Source: an uncultured Bacilli bacterium
Lineage (GTDB): Bacteria; Bacillota_I; Bacilli_A; RF39; UBA660
DNA: 45,311 nt
Assembly (NCBI GenBank): GCA_947632375.1
Contig: CANRPF010000011.1
Location: forward strand, 1-45,311
Direction: 5' to 3'
Shown in pieces: positions 1 to 9,344 of this stretch. The notes under the pieces were generated by a model. That model did no database searches, was not told the origin of the DNA, and worked only from the letters and a program-made list of their open reading frames with translations. A program made the translations under genes and the position numbers. Each line of letters starts with the position of its first letter. Position 1 is the first letter of the stretch.

Positions 1-19
1 AATATTTATTGGTGATTAG

Positions 20-1084
20 ATGAAGAACTTAATATCTATAATAATACCTGTATATAATGCAGAAAAATATATTTCTTCTTGTATTGATAGTATTTTAAAT
101 CAAACTATTGATAATTTTGAAATTATTTTAATTAATGATGGTTCTACTGATAATTCTTTATCTATTTTAAATGATTATAAAAATAAAGATATTAGAGTTG
201 TTGTTATTGATAAAGTTAATGAAGGTGTTTCTATTGCTCGTAATGTTGGTATTAAACATTCTAAGGGTAAATATATTACTTTTATTGATTCTGATGATTT
301 TTTAGAACCTAATGCTTTAGAAACTATGCTTAATTTAATGATTCAGTTTAATTCTGATATTGTTAGAACAAATTATAATAGAATTGATACTCATGCTACT
401 TATATAGCGAAAACTTATAAAAATAATGAATTATTAGTTTTAAATAGAAATAATAGAAAAATATTATATGATGATATAATTAATCAAAAGATTGGTTGTT
501 ATTTATGGTTATTATTAATAAAAAAAGATTTATTAATAAAGAATAATATTACATTTAATGAATTATTATTTGTTCATCAAGATATTGATTATTATATTAA
601 TTTAGTTAAACATGCTAAATCTATATATTTTAGTGATGCTATTACTTATAACTATTATAATAATTTAGGTGGTTCTAAAAATTATAAATATTTTGATAGA
701 AATGTTAAAGCTTTTATTGATTTATATAAATCAATTATTTCTAAATTAGGTTCATCTTATAAAGGTATTAGTAGTTCTTTATTTATATCTCTTTTATTAC
801 CTGCATTACATTATTTATATTTAGGAGATAAAGATAAAGCTAAAATAAAGTATAATGAAATAATTAATAATAAAGATATTCAAAATATATTTAAAGAATA
901 TAATAAAAAATATTTTTCTAAAAAGATTCTTATTATATATCCAGGATATATATCTATAAAGAAAAAATATAGTTTTGCTACTTTTAAATTATTATTTATA
1001 AATTCATATAGTTTATATATTAAAGTAAGAAATATAAGAGATAAATTAAAAGATTTAAAAGACCGTAAAAAAAGACATAATTAA
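20..1084 (+). CDS. Family 2 glycosyltransferase (GT-A fold)
   Basis: Probably a cytoplasmic or membrane-associated transferase that moves a sugar from a nucleotide-sugar donor to an envelope polysaccharide or lipid acceptor. The N-terminus carries the GT2 hallmark SIIIPVYN (residues 6-13), NDGST (39-43) and the metal/donor-binding DSDD (90-93). The C-terminal third has no recognisable domain and is Lys/Tyr/Ile rich. ATG is preceded by GGTGAT three bases upstream, the shifted Shine-Dalgarno used widely here. The stop codon lies inside a hairpin shared with the convergent downstream gene. Family assignment is secure from motifs; acceptor and pathway cannot be read from the sequence. The LTA-synthase-family gene nearby fits an envelope role, by inference. 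Confidence 0.9.
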   Translation: MKNLISIIIPVYNAEKYISSCIDSILNQTIDNFEIILINDGSTDNSLSILNDYKNKDIRVVVIDKVNEGVSIARNVGIKHSKGKYITFIDSDDFLEPNALETMLNLMIQFNSDIVRTNYNRIDTHATYIAKTYKNNELLVLNRNNRKILYDDIINQKIGCYLWLLLIKKDLLIKNNITFNELLFVHQDIDYYINLVKHAKSIYFSDAITYNYYNNLGGSKNYKYFDRNVKAFIDLYKSIISKLGSSYKGISSSLFISLLLPALHYLYLGDKDKAKIKYNEIINNKDIQNIFKEYNKKYFSKKILIIYPGYISIKKKYSFATFKLLFINSYSLYIKVRNIRDKLKDLKDRKKRHN

Positions 1085-1093
1085 TGTCTTTTT
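1069..1093. terminator. Bidirectional intrinsic terminator
   Basis: A ten-base-pair inverted repeat, AAAAAGACAT/ATGTCTTTTT, with loop AATTA. It has an A tract on the left and a T tract on the right, so it can serve both the glycosyltransferase and the convergent gene at 1092..1859. Both stop codons lie in or at the hairpin. Confidence 0.8.
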
Positions 1094-1859
1094 AAAATTC
1101 TCCAATATATCCTACAAAATTTTCTATACTATTTACTTCAAACGTACCTGATAATAAATCAATACAATTAAATGATAACTTACCAGAATCTTTATAAGTT
1201 GCAAAATATAAAATATTATCTTTTATATTTGGATTTAATCTAATATTATTTCCATCATAAGTCGCTCTATAAGAATTAACTATCTCTAACTCAAATAACT
1301 TATCTCCATTTTTATTTAATATTTGCATAGTACCTAAAAATGATTGTTTAGATGTTATTACTATATATTGATCATTAACTATAATATATGGATTAGATGA
1401 ATATATATCATATTCATATATAGCTTTATCATTTAATGATATTGTTGATTTAACACATATATTAGCATCAGTTGTTCCAAATTCAACACAATTAAATATT
1501 AAATCTACATCAGCGACTTTTATATCTATATCTTTATAATTTTGAGAAAGATTTATTTTACTTTTATCATTTGAATCTAATAAATCATTTAACTCTCCTG
1601 CTATTATTGCAGTTTTATCACTTTTTAATGGATAATCTTTAAATTTTTTTATTTGATTATTATTATTAGTTACTTCATTTGTAGTACTTATATTATTATC
1701 TTCTTTAGTAGTATTATTTGTATTATTAATATTATTATCTATAGTTTTGTCACTTTCCATTTTGCTATATAAAACAAAACCTAAAAATATTAATATAAGT
1801 ATAATTATAATAATAACAATAATTAACTTAATCTTTTTCACGTTATCCAACTTATCCAT
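1092..1859 (-). CDS. Membrane-anchored hypothetical protein
   Basis: I do not recognise a family. The protein (255 aa) has a short basic N-terminus, one strong transmembrane segment (about residues 11-31), then an Asn/Thr-rich low-complexity linker (about 38-72). The rest is a probably extracytoplasmic, beta-rich domain of about 180 residues with two cysteines near the middle (FNCVEF and NICVKS), which could form a disulfide. Topology predicts the domain is outside the membrane. The start is supported by AGGAG upstream of ATG. It lies downstream of the LTA-synthase-family gene on the same strand with a 60-base gap containing an AT-rich inverted repeat, so co-transcription is uncertain. Confidence 0.75.
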   Translation of the reverse strand: MDKLDNVKKIKLIIVIIIIILILIFLGFVLYSKMESDKTIDNNINNTNNTTKEDNNISTTNEVTNNNNQIKKFKDYPLKSDKTAIIAGELNDLLDSNDKSKINLSQNYKDIDIKVADVDLIFNCVEFGTTDANICVKSTISLNDKAIYEYDIYSSNPYIIVNDQYIVITSKQSFLGTMQILNKNGDKLFELEIVNSYRATYDGNNIRLNPNIKDNILYFATYKDSGKLSFNCIDLLSGTFEVNSIENFVGYIGEF

Positions 1860-1881
1860 TTTTATTCTCCTAATCTATTAA

Positions 1882-1908
1882 AATAATAACATATATTATG
1901 TTATTATT
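1882..1908 (-). terminator. AT-rich inverted repeat, possible weak terminator
   Basis: A 12-base-pair inverted repeat, AATAATAACATA/TATGTTATTATT, with a three-base loop follows the stop of 1922..3949. It has one G-C pair and no clean T tract, so termination may be leaky. It could equally be a processing or stability hairpin between the two genes. Confidence 0.4.
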
Positions 1909-1921
1909 CAATTTAAAAAGA

Positions 1922-3949
1922 TTAAGATTCATTAGTAGTTGTATTTAACTCATTTAATTTATTATATAAATAATTAAAATAATTATTTTTAATAGCAAGA
2001 CTACTCATATTCATTTTATTTTCAATAACTTCATTAATTTCTTTTATTTCATCTACACTATATTCTTTATCAGTATAATATTTTATTTTACCTTTTGAAG
2101 CATTATAATATGCAATATCATTTCTCCAAGATCCATCAGCAAAAACTACTAATGATTTATAATCATCACTTAAAATATCTGTTCCAACATATAATCTTGG
2201 ATCATAATTTAAATCAAATAAATTAGCGACTGTTGGTACTATATTTACATATGAAGTAAATTCATCATATACTTTGCTATCAAGATCAGGATTATAAATT
2301 ACAAAAGGAACTCTTTCAGCTTCATAATCTTCACTTACATCATAATCTAATACAGTATTTATTAAATTCTTAGATAAACCATATGGATAATGATCACCAA
2401 ATAATAATATTACTGTATCATCAAGTATACCTAAATCTTCTAATCCATCTAATAAAATACCTAGTCCATTATCTAATATCTTTAATTTAGACATATATCT
2501 TTTCATTTCTTTTTTTACATCTAAATCATCAAACAATGATAAATATTTATCTCCTTCAGTTGATGAAACACTATATGGTTGATGAGAACTTACTGTAGTT
2601 AACCAAGTCATAAATTTATCACCTTTATAATCTTTTAATATATCTACAACTTTTTCTAAGAAGTCTTCATCACTTGCCCAATTTTTATATTCACTAGAGT
2701 ATTTTATACCTAAATCTTCTACTCCGTAATAACGTCCACTACCCATATTAGTATGAATTGTATTTCTATAATAATAATGTTCTAAATAATCATGTGCACT
2801 AAATGTTTTATATCCTTTATTAGTAAATAAATTAAATATACTTTCAAAATATTTATTCTTCTTATATTTATTAGCAGTACAAGTATTATATATAGAATAA
2901 AGTCCTATCATACCACTCATTTCATTATTTCCTGTAGAACATGAATTTCTTGGACTATAGTTATTTTCCCAATGCCATCCTTCATTATATAATTTATAAA
3001 AATTAGGATACATTTCTTCATTTATAAATATATCATTTACACTTTCCATCATTATTACAATTAAATTTTTATCTTTAAATAATCCTGTATAAGAATTAGT
3101 TTCAGTAATATCATTATTTATAAAATAATTATTCAATGTATTTAAATTTTTATCTTTTTCATTTTCTATAATAGTATTCCAATTAGTATCATCAAATACT
3201 CTACTATTATTATTAGTTGTTTTATTTTTTTCATTTTCAAATACATAATTTTCTATTTCTTCTTTCGGAAATAAGAAATTTCTAACATCTAATACTCCAA
3301 ATAAACTTATACCAAATTCTTTAATAGATATACTTGGAACACTAGGATTTTTAAATAATTCTTTATTAGATATTGATTGCATTTTATTTTGCATAAATGG
3401 TATATATAATGTAGAAATATAAGACCCTGATACTATTATTAAAAAAGCAACCGCTATTAAAATACATTCTGTTAATTTCTTTTTAGGAAGAGGCTCTTTT
3501 TCTTTAATATCATATTTATTAATTACTTTTTTATCTAAAAATATATAATATAAACTAATTAATAAAATAGGAATTAAATTAAAATAATAATACCATCTAA
3601 AACTAAAAATAAACTCTTTTATATAGTCAACTACTGCACCAAACTGACTGCTAGTACCAAGTGACATATAAACTCCAATAAAGTTATTAAAACCTGATTG
3701 CGCTAAAGCATATATAGAAATTAACGAAATTATAAATATATTTATAATTTTAGTTAATATTTTTGGAAAAAAATATTCTATAGAAGCTACTAAGAAACTA
3801 ATAAAAATATTACTTAATAATATTCTTAAAGTAGACCAATCAAATATAGGAAAAAAATTAACTATTTTAAATATTAATTCTAATATTAATAATAAAACAA
3901 AATTAATTAAAAAATTTTTTATAATGTCTTTACTAATAAACTGTTTCAT
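1922..3949 (-). CDS. LTA synthase family phosphoglycerol transferase
   Basis: Membrane enzyme of the LtaS/sulfatase superfamily, which polymerises glycerol-phosphate from phosphatidylglycerol onto a glycolipid outside the cell. About five N-terminal transmembrane segments (residues ~10-200) precede an extracellular alkaline-phosphatase-fold domain. Visible equivalents of the S. aureus LtaS active site are the metal ligand E302 (MMESVND), the nucleophile T339 (NSCSTGNNE), SSHQPY (454-459) and the GDH metal site (D519, H520). Length (675 aa) fits the family. The start has GGAG upstream. The family and active-site residues are clear. Which polymer it makes, or whether it is a primase-type paralogue, cannot be decided. 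It may form a transcription unit with 1092..1859. Confidence 0.9.
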   Translation of the reverse strand: MKQFISKDIIKNFLINFVLLLILELIFKIVNFFPIFDWSTLRILLSNIFISFLVASIEYFFPKILTKIINIFIISLISIYALAQSGFNNFIGVYMSLGTSSQFGAVVDYIKEFIFSFRWYYYFNLIPILLISLYYIFLDKKVINKYDIKEKEPLPKKKLTECILIAVAFLIIVSGSYISTLYIPFMQNKMQSISNKELFKNPSVPSISIKEFGISLFGVLDVRNFLFPKEEIENYVFENEKNKTTNNNSRVFDDTNWNTIIENEKDKNLNTLNNYFINNDITETNSYTGLFKDKNLIVIMMESVNDIFINEEMYPNFYKLYNEGWHWENNYSPRNSCSTGNNEMSGMIGLYSIYNTCTANKYKKNKYFESIFNLFTNKGYKTFSAHDYLEHYYYRNTIHTNMGSGRYYGVEDLGIKYSSEYKNWASDEDFLEKVVDILKDYKGDKFMTWLTTVSSHQPYSVSSTEGDKYLSLFDDLDVKKEMKRYMSKLKILDNGLGILLDGLEDLGILDDTVILLFGDHYPYGLSKNLINTVLDYDVSEDYEAERVPFVIYNPDLDSKVYDEFTSYVNIVPTVANLFDLNYDPRLYVGTDILSDDYKSLVVFADGSWRNDIAYYNASKGKIKYYTDKEYSVDEIKEINEVIENKMNMSSLAIKNNYFNYLYNKLNELNTTTNES

Positions 3950-4100
3950 ATTTTTTACTCCTTAAACAAACATTTATATAATATAACAAATTATAAAATA
4001 AGTCTATTAAAAATTACTATTTTTTTATGAATTTTTAATGAATTATTAAAAGTATTTTTAAACTTTTAAATTTTATCATATAATATATTTGGTGATATAT

Positions 4101-4406
4101 TTGAAAATAATAGTTGCAAATACGTTTAAAGATAAATTAATAGGCTTAATGGGAAAAAAGAATATAAATTATGGACTTTTAATAAAAAATTGTAAAAGTA
4201 TCCATACTTATTTTATGAAAGAAAACATTGATGTGCTATTACTTGATCAAGAAAATAGAATTTTATTTATTAATAGAGATGTTAAAAAAAATAAAGTATT
4301 AATTTATCATACAAAAAAGAAGTCTAATATATTAGAACTTCCTTCTAATTCATCTATAAATTTAAAAGTAAATGATATAATTGATTTAAATAAATTTAAT
4401 CCATAA
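4101..4406 (+). CDS. DUF192 (COG1430) family protein
   Basis: Small single-domain protein of the DUF192 family, whose biochemical role is not established. Visible signatures are the opening KLIGLMGKK, an aromatic/Met patch (IHTYFMKENIDVLLLD) matching the usual H-x-FWM-x-N-x-x-x-x-LDI-x-F-L-D pattern, and a closing hydrophobic IDL strand. I chose TTG at 4101 because GGTGAT lies four bases before it, as in many genes here. In-frame TTG (4089) and GTG (4092) lie further upstream but have no such site. Most homologues carry a signal peptide; this one (101 aa) does not. It is divergent from the gene at 1922..3949. Its 3' end overlaps the stop of the broken gene on the other strand. Confidence 0.8.
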   Translation: MKIIVANTFKDKLIGLMGKKNINYGLLIKNCKSIHTYFMKENIDVLLLDQENRILFINRDVKKNKVLIYHTKKKSNILELPSNSSINLKVNDIIDLNKFNP

Positions 4407-4790
4407 CTTCATAGTTTATTACTTTTCTTTTATCAACTTCTATTTTTATTCCATTGCTAATTTTATTTATATTATCAAAATCATTATATGTACTTACATA
4501 TAAATAATACGTACCTTCATAAACATATTTTCCCATGAAATCTATTGTTAAATTATCTACAAAAGTTTTCTCATAAGAATCACTTCCAATTATTTGTCTT
4601 GTACTTACAACTATATTATCTTCTTCATCAAAAATATCAAGTTCGATATTATTTAGAATATTACTATAAGTATCAACATTTATAAATAATATATTTGATG
4701 TTTGATTTTCTTTAACAAACTTGCCTCTAGCTTCTTTATCATATGAATCTATAAAATAATATTTACAATGATAATACCTAAACTTAACAT
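4396..4790 (-). pseudogene. Frameshifted secreted or membrane protein downstream of argS
   Basis: This stretch has no long intact ORF but reads as one broken gene. An ATG at 4790 with a GGTTGTT site, much like that of argS, starts a hydrophobic peptide (MLSLGIIIVNII) that hits TAG after 13 codons. In the -1 frame, from about 4755 to the TAA at 4396, about 118 sense codons continue without a stop and encode a beta-rich polar domain. Adding one T to the TTTT run (4753..4756 on the minus strand) would fuse the two into a 131-residue protein with an N-terminal anchor. It begins seven bases after the argS stop. No family recognised. The cause could be true decay, phase variation or an assembly error. 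No classical slippery heptamer is present. Confidence 0.6.
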
Positions 4791-4796
4791 AACAAC

Positions 4797-6536
4797 CTAT
4801 ATTTTATCAGGAACATTAATACTTAATATATTTAATAATTTTATATTAGTTTTTAATACTAAATCAGTTAAAGTTAACCATGATTCTCTAACTAATTTAT
4901 CCTCTTCAGTTAATACTCTATAAGATGAATAAAAATTATTATAATTATTAGTTAATTTATATAAATATTCTGCTATTTCATTTAAACTTTTAGTTTTTAA
5001 AGAATTTTTTAAAATACTAGGTACTTCTAATAATGTTAGTATTACTTTTCTTTCTAGTTCGTTATTAATAGTATTATATTTAATATAATCTAAATTTTCT
5101 TCTTTAGCTTTTTTTAATAAACTTTTCATTCTAACAGTACTATATAAAAGATATGGTGCTGTTTTTCCATTTAAATCACTGAATTTAACAGGATCAAATA
5201 CATAATCACTACCTCTATATGGTAATAAATCTGCATACTTTATTGTTGCAATTGCAATTTCTTCAGCTAATTTATCTTTATCTTCTATATTATCATTAAT
5301 TTTTTTAATAGTCTCTTTTTTAACTAACTCTATTAAAGACTTTAATGACATTACTCCACCATCACGAGTTTTAAATGGCTTTCCATCTGGACCATTCATG
5401 GTTCCAAATCCTAAAAATATTAATTCAGTTTTATCAGTAACTAATCCTGATTTTCTAGCTGCTCTAAATACTTGAGTAAAATGTAATTCTTGTCTATTAT
5501 CTGTTAAATACCATAATTCATCTGGATTAAATTTATTCATTCTATCATATAATGTTGCCATTTCAGTTGATGCATATAATACTCCTCCATCTGTTTTCTT
5601 TAAAAGAACAGGTGGCACTTCAATTTTATCGTCATTTTCTTGAACGTCCATTATTAAAGCTCCATTAGATATTCTAGTTAGATTTTTTTCATTTAATAAA
5701 TTAATTACAGTATCTATATATGGATCTGCATCACTTTCTCCTAGCCATAAATCAAAACTAGTGCCTAATTTTTCATATACTCTTTTTATATCATTGCTAC
5801 TTGTATTTACAATATGACGCCATAAAGCTCTTAAACCTTTATCTCCATCTTGCAATTTCTTAGTTAATTCTCTTGCTTCTTCTGCGTATTCAACACTTTC
5901 TTTTTTCTTTTGACTAGCTTTAGGATATATTACTGCTAAATCACTTTCAGAAACAGGTGATTCTTTAGGATATTCTCCTTCATAATTTTCATCAAAATAA
6001 GGTAAATCTGGATACATTTTTTTTATTTCATTCATTACAAGTCCCATAGGAGTTCCCCAATCTCCTAAATGAACATCACTTATAGTTTTTATACCACAAT
6101 CATTTAATAATCGTTTTAGGGCTTCACCAATATTAGCTGAACGTAAATGCCCAACATGTAATTCTTTTGCAATATTAGCACCACCATAATCTAAAAATAT
6201 AGTCTTTTTATCTACTTTATATCCATTTATATCAAAATCATTAATCATATCATTCATATATTTAATAAGAATGTCATCTTCTAAAGTAACATTAATAAAT
6301 CCTGGACCTGCTATATTTATATTTTTAAAATAATTTGTATTAGTTAGTTCTTTAACAATTTCATTTGCAATATCAATTGGACTTTTTTTATAAATACTTG
6401 CTAACTTCATACATCCATTATATTGATATTCTCCTAAATCTGGTCTATTAGATACTAAAAACATAACTTCATCATCATAACCTAATTTATTTAATATCTT
6501 CTTAAATTCGCTTTCTAAATAATTTATAAGATTCAT
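4797..6536 (-). CDS. argS: Arginyl-tRNA synthetase
   Basis: Charges tRNA-Arg with arginine in the cytoplasm (class I synthetase). The N-terminal additional domain is followed by the HIGH-type motif HVGH in GGANIAKELHVGHLRSAN. The ArgRS-specific stretch PFKTRDGGVMSL occupies the KMSKS position. The C-terminal part is the all-alpha anticodon-binding domain ending NVPDKI. Length 579 aa is normal. I chose ATG 6536 because GGAGGT lies just upstream. The longer in-frame reading would start inside the promoter at 6559..6587. The preceding envelope operon ends at a terminator, so argS is transcribed independently, followed by the frame-broken gene. Confidence 0.97.
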   Translation of the reverse strand: MNLINYLESEFKKILNKLGYDDEVMFLVSNRPDLGEYQYNGCMKLASIYKKSPIDIANEIVKELTNTNYFKNINIAGPGFINVTLEDDILIKYMNDMINDFDINGYKVDKKTIFLDYGGANIAKELHVGHLRSANIGEALKRLLNDCGIKTISDVHLGDWGTPMGLVMNEIKKMYPDLPYFDENYEGEYPKESPVSESDLAVIYPKASQKKKESVEYAEEARELTKKLQDGDKGLRALWRHIVNTSSNDIKRVYEKLGTSFDLWLGESDADPYIDTVINLLNEKNLTRISNGALIMDVQENDDKIEVPPVLLKKTDGGVLYASTEMATLYDRMNKFNPDELWYLTDNRQELHFTQVFRAARKSGLVTDKTELIFLGFGTMNGPDGKPFKTRDGGVMSLKSLIELVKKETIKKINDNIEDKDKLAEEIAIATIKYADLLPYRGSDYVFDPVKFSDLNGKTAPYLLYSTVRMKSLLKKAKEENLDYIKYNTINNELERKVILTLLEVPSILKNSLKTKSLNEIAEYLYKLTNNYNNFYSSYRVLTEEDKLVRESWLTLTDLVLKTNIKLLNILSINVPDKI

Positions 6537-6558
6537 AACAACCTCCATTAATAAAAAC

Positions 6559-6587
6559 ATTATATAAAAAAAGAAATACTTTTTCAA
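6559..6587 (-). promoter_or_regulatory. Sigma-A-type promoter of argS
   Basis: On the minus strand TTGAAA (6587..6582) is separated by 17 bases from TATAAT (6564..6559). It lies between the terminator at 6592..6621 and the argS ribosome-binding site. The -10 is a full match and the -35 a 5/6 match to the vegetative consensus. Confidence 0.75.
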
Positions 6588-6591
6588 TAAT

Positions 6592-6621
6592 TTATAAAAC
6601 AGGAGAAATTATTCTCCTGTT
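6592..6621 (-). terminator. Intrinsic terminator of the LCP operon
   Basis: Perfect ten-base-pair stem AACAGGAGAA/TTCTCCTGTT with a four-base loop and a short T-rich tail on the minus strand. The LCP stop codon is in the loop. Confidence 0.8.
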
Positions 6622-8090
6622 GCAACATCTTTATATTTATTAGTTTCTAAAATTTTATCTAACTTTATTTTAGCTTCCATTACAGTCTTTTCATCAGGAA
6701 TCATAACATAAGCTTTTGCTCTTCCTGTTGAATATGTAATATTAGAACCATCAGAACCATCTACTGTAAATGTTTCAATACTCCATTCATCGTTATCTTT
6801 AATTTGTTTTTTTATTAATTTAGTAATATCTTTTTCTTTTATATTAGTAACAACTGATTTAGATAAACTACTTAATAAATCATTATATTTAACAATAATA
6901 CTAGGAGACATAATCTTATCAAATATTGCTCTTAATAGTAATAATTGATTTTCAATTCTAGATCTATCTCCACCTGCTAAAGTATGTCTAGTTCTTGCTA
7001 GTGCTAAAGCTTGTTCACCATTTAATGTTTGAAGGCCTTTTTTTAAACAAATCTTTCTATCACTTGTTCTAGATGATGTTTGTTCACAAAATGATACAGG
7101 TACATCAACTTCAATACCATCTAACTCTTCTACTATATTTATAAAAGAAGTAAAGTTAATTCTAGCATAATAATTTATATCTATATCATATAAATTTTCA
7201 AGAGCACCCATAGACTCTTCTATACCATAAACACCAGCATGAGTAAGTTTATCCATAGCATTCTTAGTAGGCAATTTAACATAATAATCACGTGGAGTAT
7301 TAAGCATCAACATTTTTTTCTTAGAAGGATTTACCGCAACAATAATATTAACGTCACTTTTAGCTTTTGTTGCAACCTTACCATTTACATCTATACCACT
7401 TAAATAAACAACAAAATTTTCTTTATCTACATTAATACTTGAAGATACGGTATCTACTTTAGAAGTAATAGTAAATGTATATATTGATTTTAAATTATTA
7501 TAATCTTCATCTTCTTCTTTTAAAATATCTATATTAGAATCAAGAGCTACAATAGCTTCTACTTTATTTTCATTTAATCCTTCTATTGAATCAATAACAT
7601 TTTCATAATCAATTTTATTAAATTCTATCTTAGATGAAATCTTATCTAAAGCTTTACTACCAACTTCATTACTCTTTTCAGACATACCTATTCTTTTAGA
7701 ATTAAGTTCATTAATACTTTCATATTGAGAACTTTCTAAAACATATACAGAATAAGAATCATGTCTAAATCCTAAATCAAAAATATCTTCAAAAAAACTA
7801 TTAGTTCCTAAAGAATAAAAACATATAAGTAAAAAAATGAAAATTAAAGCAAAACTTGGTATAGAAACAATAGTCTTAATCCATTTTTTTAACCTTTTAT
7901 TCATTAAAATTAAAGAAAAGAAAAAAACTAATAATCCTACACCTATTATAAATAAAGAAAGATAATTAATAGGTAAAACCTCAAAATAAATAATAAAACC
8001 ACTAGCTGCTATAGCACATAAAATTAATATAACAGCAATAATTCTAAATATTAAATTACTTTTCTTTTTGGATTTTGTTTTTTTCTTCAT
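6609..8090 (-). CDS. LytR-CpsA-Psr (LCP) family phosphotransferase
   Basis: LCP enzymes transfer undecaprenyl-phosphate-linked glycopolymers (teichoic acid or capsule) to peptidoglycan on the outer face of the membrane. A Lys-rich N-terminus is followed by three transmembrane segments (~13-95). The LCP core occupies about residues 235-400, with NIIVAVNP, LNTPRDYYV and the closing LARTRHTLAGGDRSRIENQ, whose arginines bind the lipid pyrophosphate. Between the membrane part and the core sits an extra ~110-residue segment resembling a periplasmic-binding-protein lobe. I prefer ATG 8090 (GGTGA five bases upstream) over GTG 8099. The ribosome-binding site overlaps the TGA of the preceding gene, implying coupled translation. 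Confidence 0.9.
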   Translation of the reverse strand: MKKKTKSKKKSNLIFRIIAVILILCAIAASGFIIYFEVLPINYLSLFIIGVGLLVFFFSLILMNKRLKKWIKTIVSIPSFALIFIFLLICFYSLGTNSFFEDIFDLGFRHDSYSVYVLESSQYESINELNSKRIGMSEKSNEVGSKALDKISSKIEFNKIDYENVIDSIEGLNENKVEAIVALDSNIDILKEEDEDYNNLKSIYTFTITSKVDTVSSSINVDKENFVVYLSGIDVNGKVATKAKSDVNIIVAVNPSKKKMLMLNTPRDYYVKLPTKNAMDKLTHAGVYGIEESMGALENLYDIDINYYARINFTSFINIVEELDGIEVDVPVSFCEQTSSRTSDRKICLKKGLQTLNGEQALALARTRHTLAGGDRSRIENQLLLLRAIFDKIMSPSIIVKYNDLLSSLSKSVVTNIKEKDITKLIKKQIKDNDEWSIETFTVDGSDGSNITYSTGRAKAYVMIPDEKTVMEAKIKLDKILETNKYKDVATGE

Positions 8091-8095
8091 ATACT

Positions 8096-8944
8096 TCACC
8101 TATTTTCTAATAAAGTCGTTCTACCATCTGGATAAGTTATTAAAACTTGTAATCCAATAGCATACCCATATTTATTATAAGCAACTAAAATTTTAGCACT
8201 GCTAGTTGATTCACTAACATATGCCTCAAAATCAGTTTCAGCAACATCATTATATGTTTCTTTAAATTGAGAACTATCTTCCTCAATTGCTTCATCAAAA
8301 GAAACAAATAATATATGTTCTATTTTATCATCATTTTCACTATTAGAGAAATATATTAAGTCACTTGACTTTTTACTTGACAGTTTTACATCATTTTTAA
8401 CATTTATAGTAGCAGTCTTAGAAACCTTATTACCATAAAAATCACTAACTATAACATCAACTTGATAAGTACCTACTTTTTTTAATTTATTAATAATATT
8501 TTCGTCTTTAAAAGTAGCTTTACACGGTAAAGATAAATCTTTACAACTCAATAACAATAAATCAGCATCAATAGTATCATTAGGACTCATAGTAATTTCA
8601 TCAAGTTCAACTTCTGGTTTTACAGTATCTACTACTTTAATACGTCCCTTTTTAGTATGCTTCCTAAATTTAATTTTATAAGTATAAGTACCTACAGTAT
8701 TAGTATCAACATCATCTAAATATAATTTACAATTCTTAGCATTATTTTTACCCTTAGATAAATAATCAGTTACATCATAAGATAATTCACTACCTAATTC
8801 AACAACAATATCTTTAGTTTTTACAACATTAGAATTTTTATAATATATAAAAGCTCCAATAAAAATACCAATAATAAAAAGTATTATTAATACTTTTATA
8901 AATAAATATTTATCATTAGGTTCATCAATTATAATATCATCCAT
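8096..8944 (-). CDS. Single-pass membrane protein with Ig-like (DUF5011-type) repeats
   Basis: A short cytoplasmic acidic tail, a transmembrane helix (about residues 16-35), then extracytoplasmic beta-sandwich domains. Residues ~40-105 and ~108-185 each read like bacterial Ig-like modules. Characteristic phrases are VGTYTYKIKF and VGTYQVDVIVSDFYGN followed by KTATINV, and the inter-domain VVDTVKPEVEL is typical of DUF5011/HYR-like repeats. Each of the two modules contains a cysteine pair. A C-terminal ~80-residue region is unassigned. It ends with TGA, evidence that TGA is a stop in this organism. It sits directly between a small protein and the LCP enzyme in one operon, suggesting an envelope role. 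Precise function is unknown. Confidence 0.8.
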   Translation of the reverse strand: MDDIIIDEPNDKYLFIKVLIILFIIGIFIGAFIYYKNSNVVKTKDIVVELGSELSYDVTDYLSKGKNNAKNCKLYLDDVDTNTVGTYTYKIKFRKHTKKGRIKVVDTVKPEVELDEITMSPNDTIDADLLLLSCKDLSLPCKATFKDENIINKLKKVGTYQVDVIVSDFYGNKVSKTATINVKNDVKLSSKKSSDLIYFSNSENDDKIEHILFVSFDEAIEEDSSQFKETYNDVAETDFEAYVSESTSSAKILVAYNKYGYAIGLQVLITYPDGRTTLLENR

Positions 8945-8947
8945 ATA

Positions 8948-9304
8948 TTACACCCATCTTGCAAAATAAATATTTCTAGTATAACCATCTTCATATTTAT
9001 CAAATAAAGAAATAATACTATTTATAATAGCGTCAACTATATTAGTGCCTCTTTTAACTTTAACTTTTAATAATCCATCACGAATTTCTTTTCTAAAATT
9101 ATAATCATCAATATATTTAGATAAAATAGAATCTAAACTCTCTACTCTTTTTACTTCATTAATATCATTTGAATCGATAGAAAAAATAAAATCTTCATAA
9201 ATACTAACTAATTTTAAAGAAATATAATCTCCATCTTCAAATGCAAAATTTTTTATTTTATAGAAATTAGGACAATGTTTTAATATTGATTTATTTTTAT
9301 TCAT
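8948..9304 (-). CDS. Small soluble hypothetical protein, first gene of the LCP operon
   Basis: No family recognised. The product is 118 aa, soluble, mixed alpha/beta, with no signal peptide or membrane segment, and ends in YFARWV. I chose ATG 9304 because GGAAGG lies six bases before it; the ATG five codons upstream overlaps that site. Its stop codon forms part of the ribosome-binding site (GGGTGTAA) of the next gene at 8944, so the three genes 9304 to 6609 are probably translated in a coupled fashion. The context suggests involvement with the envelope genes, but nothing in the protein itself shows it. Confidence 0.7.
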   Translation of the reverse strand: MNKNKSILKHCPNFYKIKNFAFEDGDYISLKLVSIYEDFIFSIDSNDINEVKRVESLDSILSKYIDDYNFRKEIRDGLLKVKVKRGTNIVDAIINSIISLFDKYEDGYTRNIYFARWV

Positions 9305-9344
9305 ATTACTTCCTTCCATTCTAATATCAATTATAATATATAAT

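Noticed and set aside
4745-4770. Programmed -1 frameshift in the gene after argS
   Set aside because: No X-XXY-YYZ slippery heptamer in the zero frame at the junction and no evident stimulatory hairpin; a one-base loss in the T run is simpler.
8096-8098. TGA as tryptophan (mycoplasma code)
   Set aside because: TGA terminates 8096..8944 exactly at the LCP start, and Trp residues in conserved motifs are encoded by TGG.
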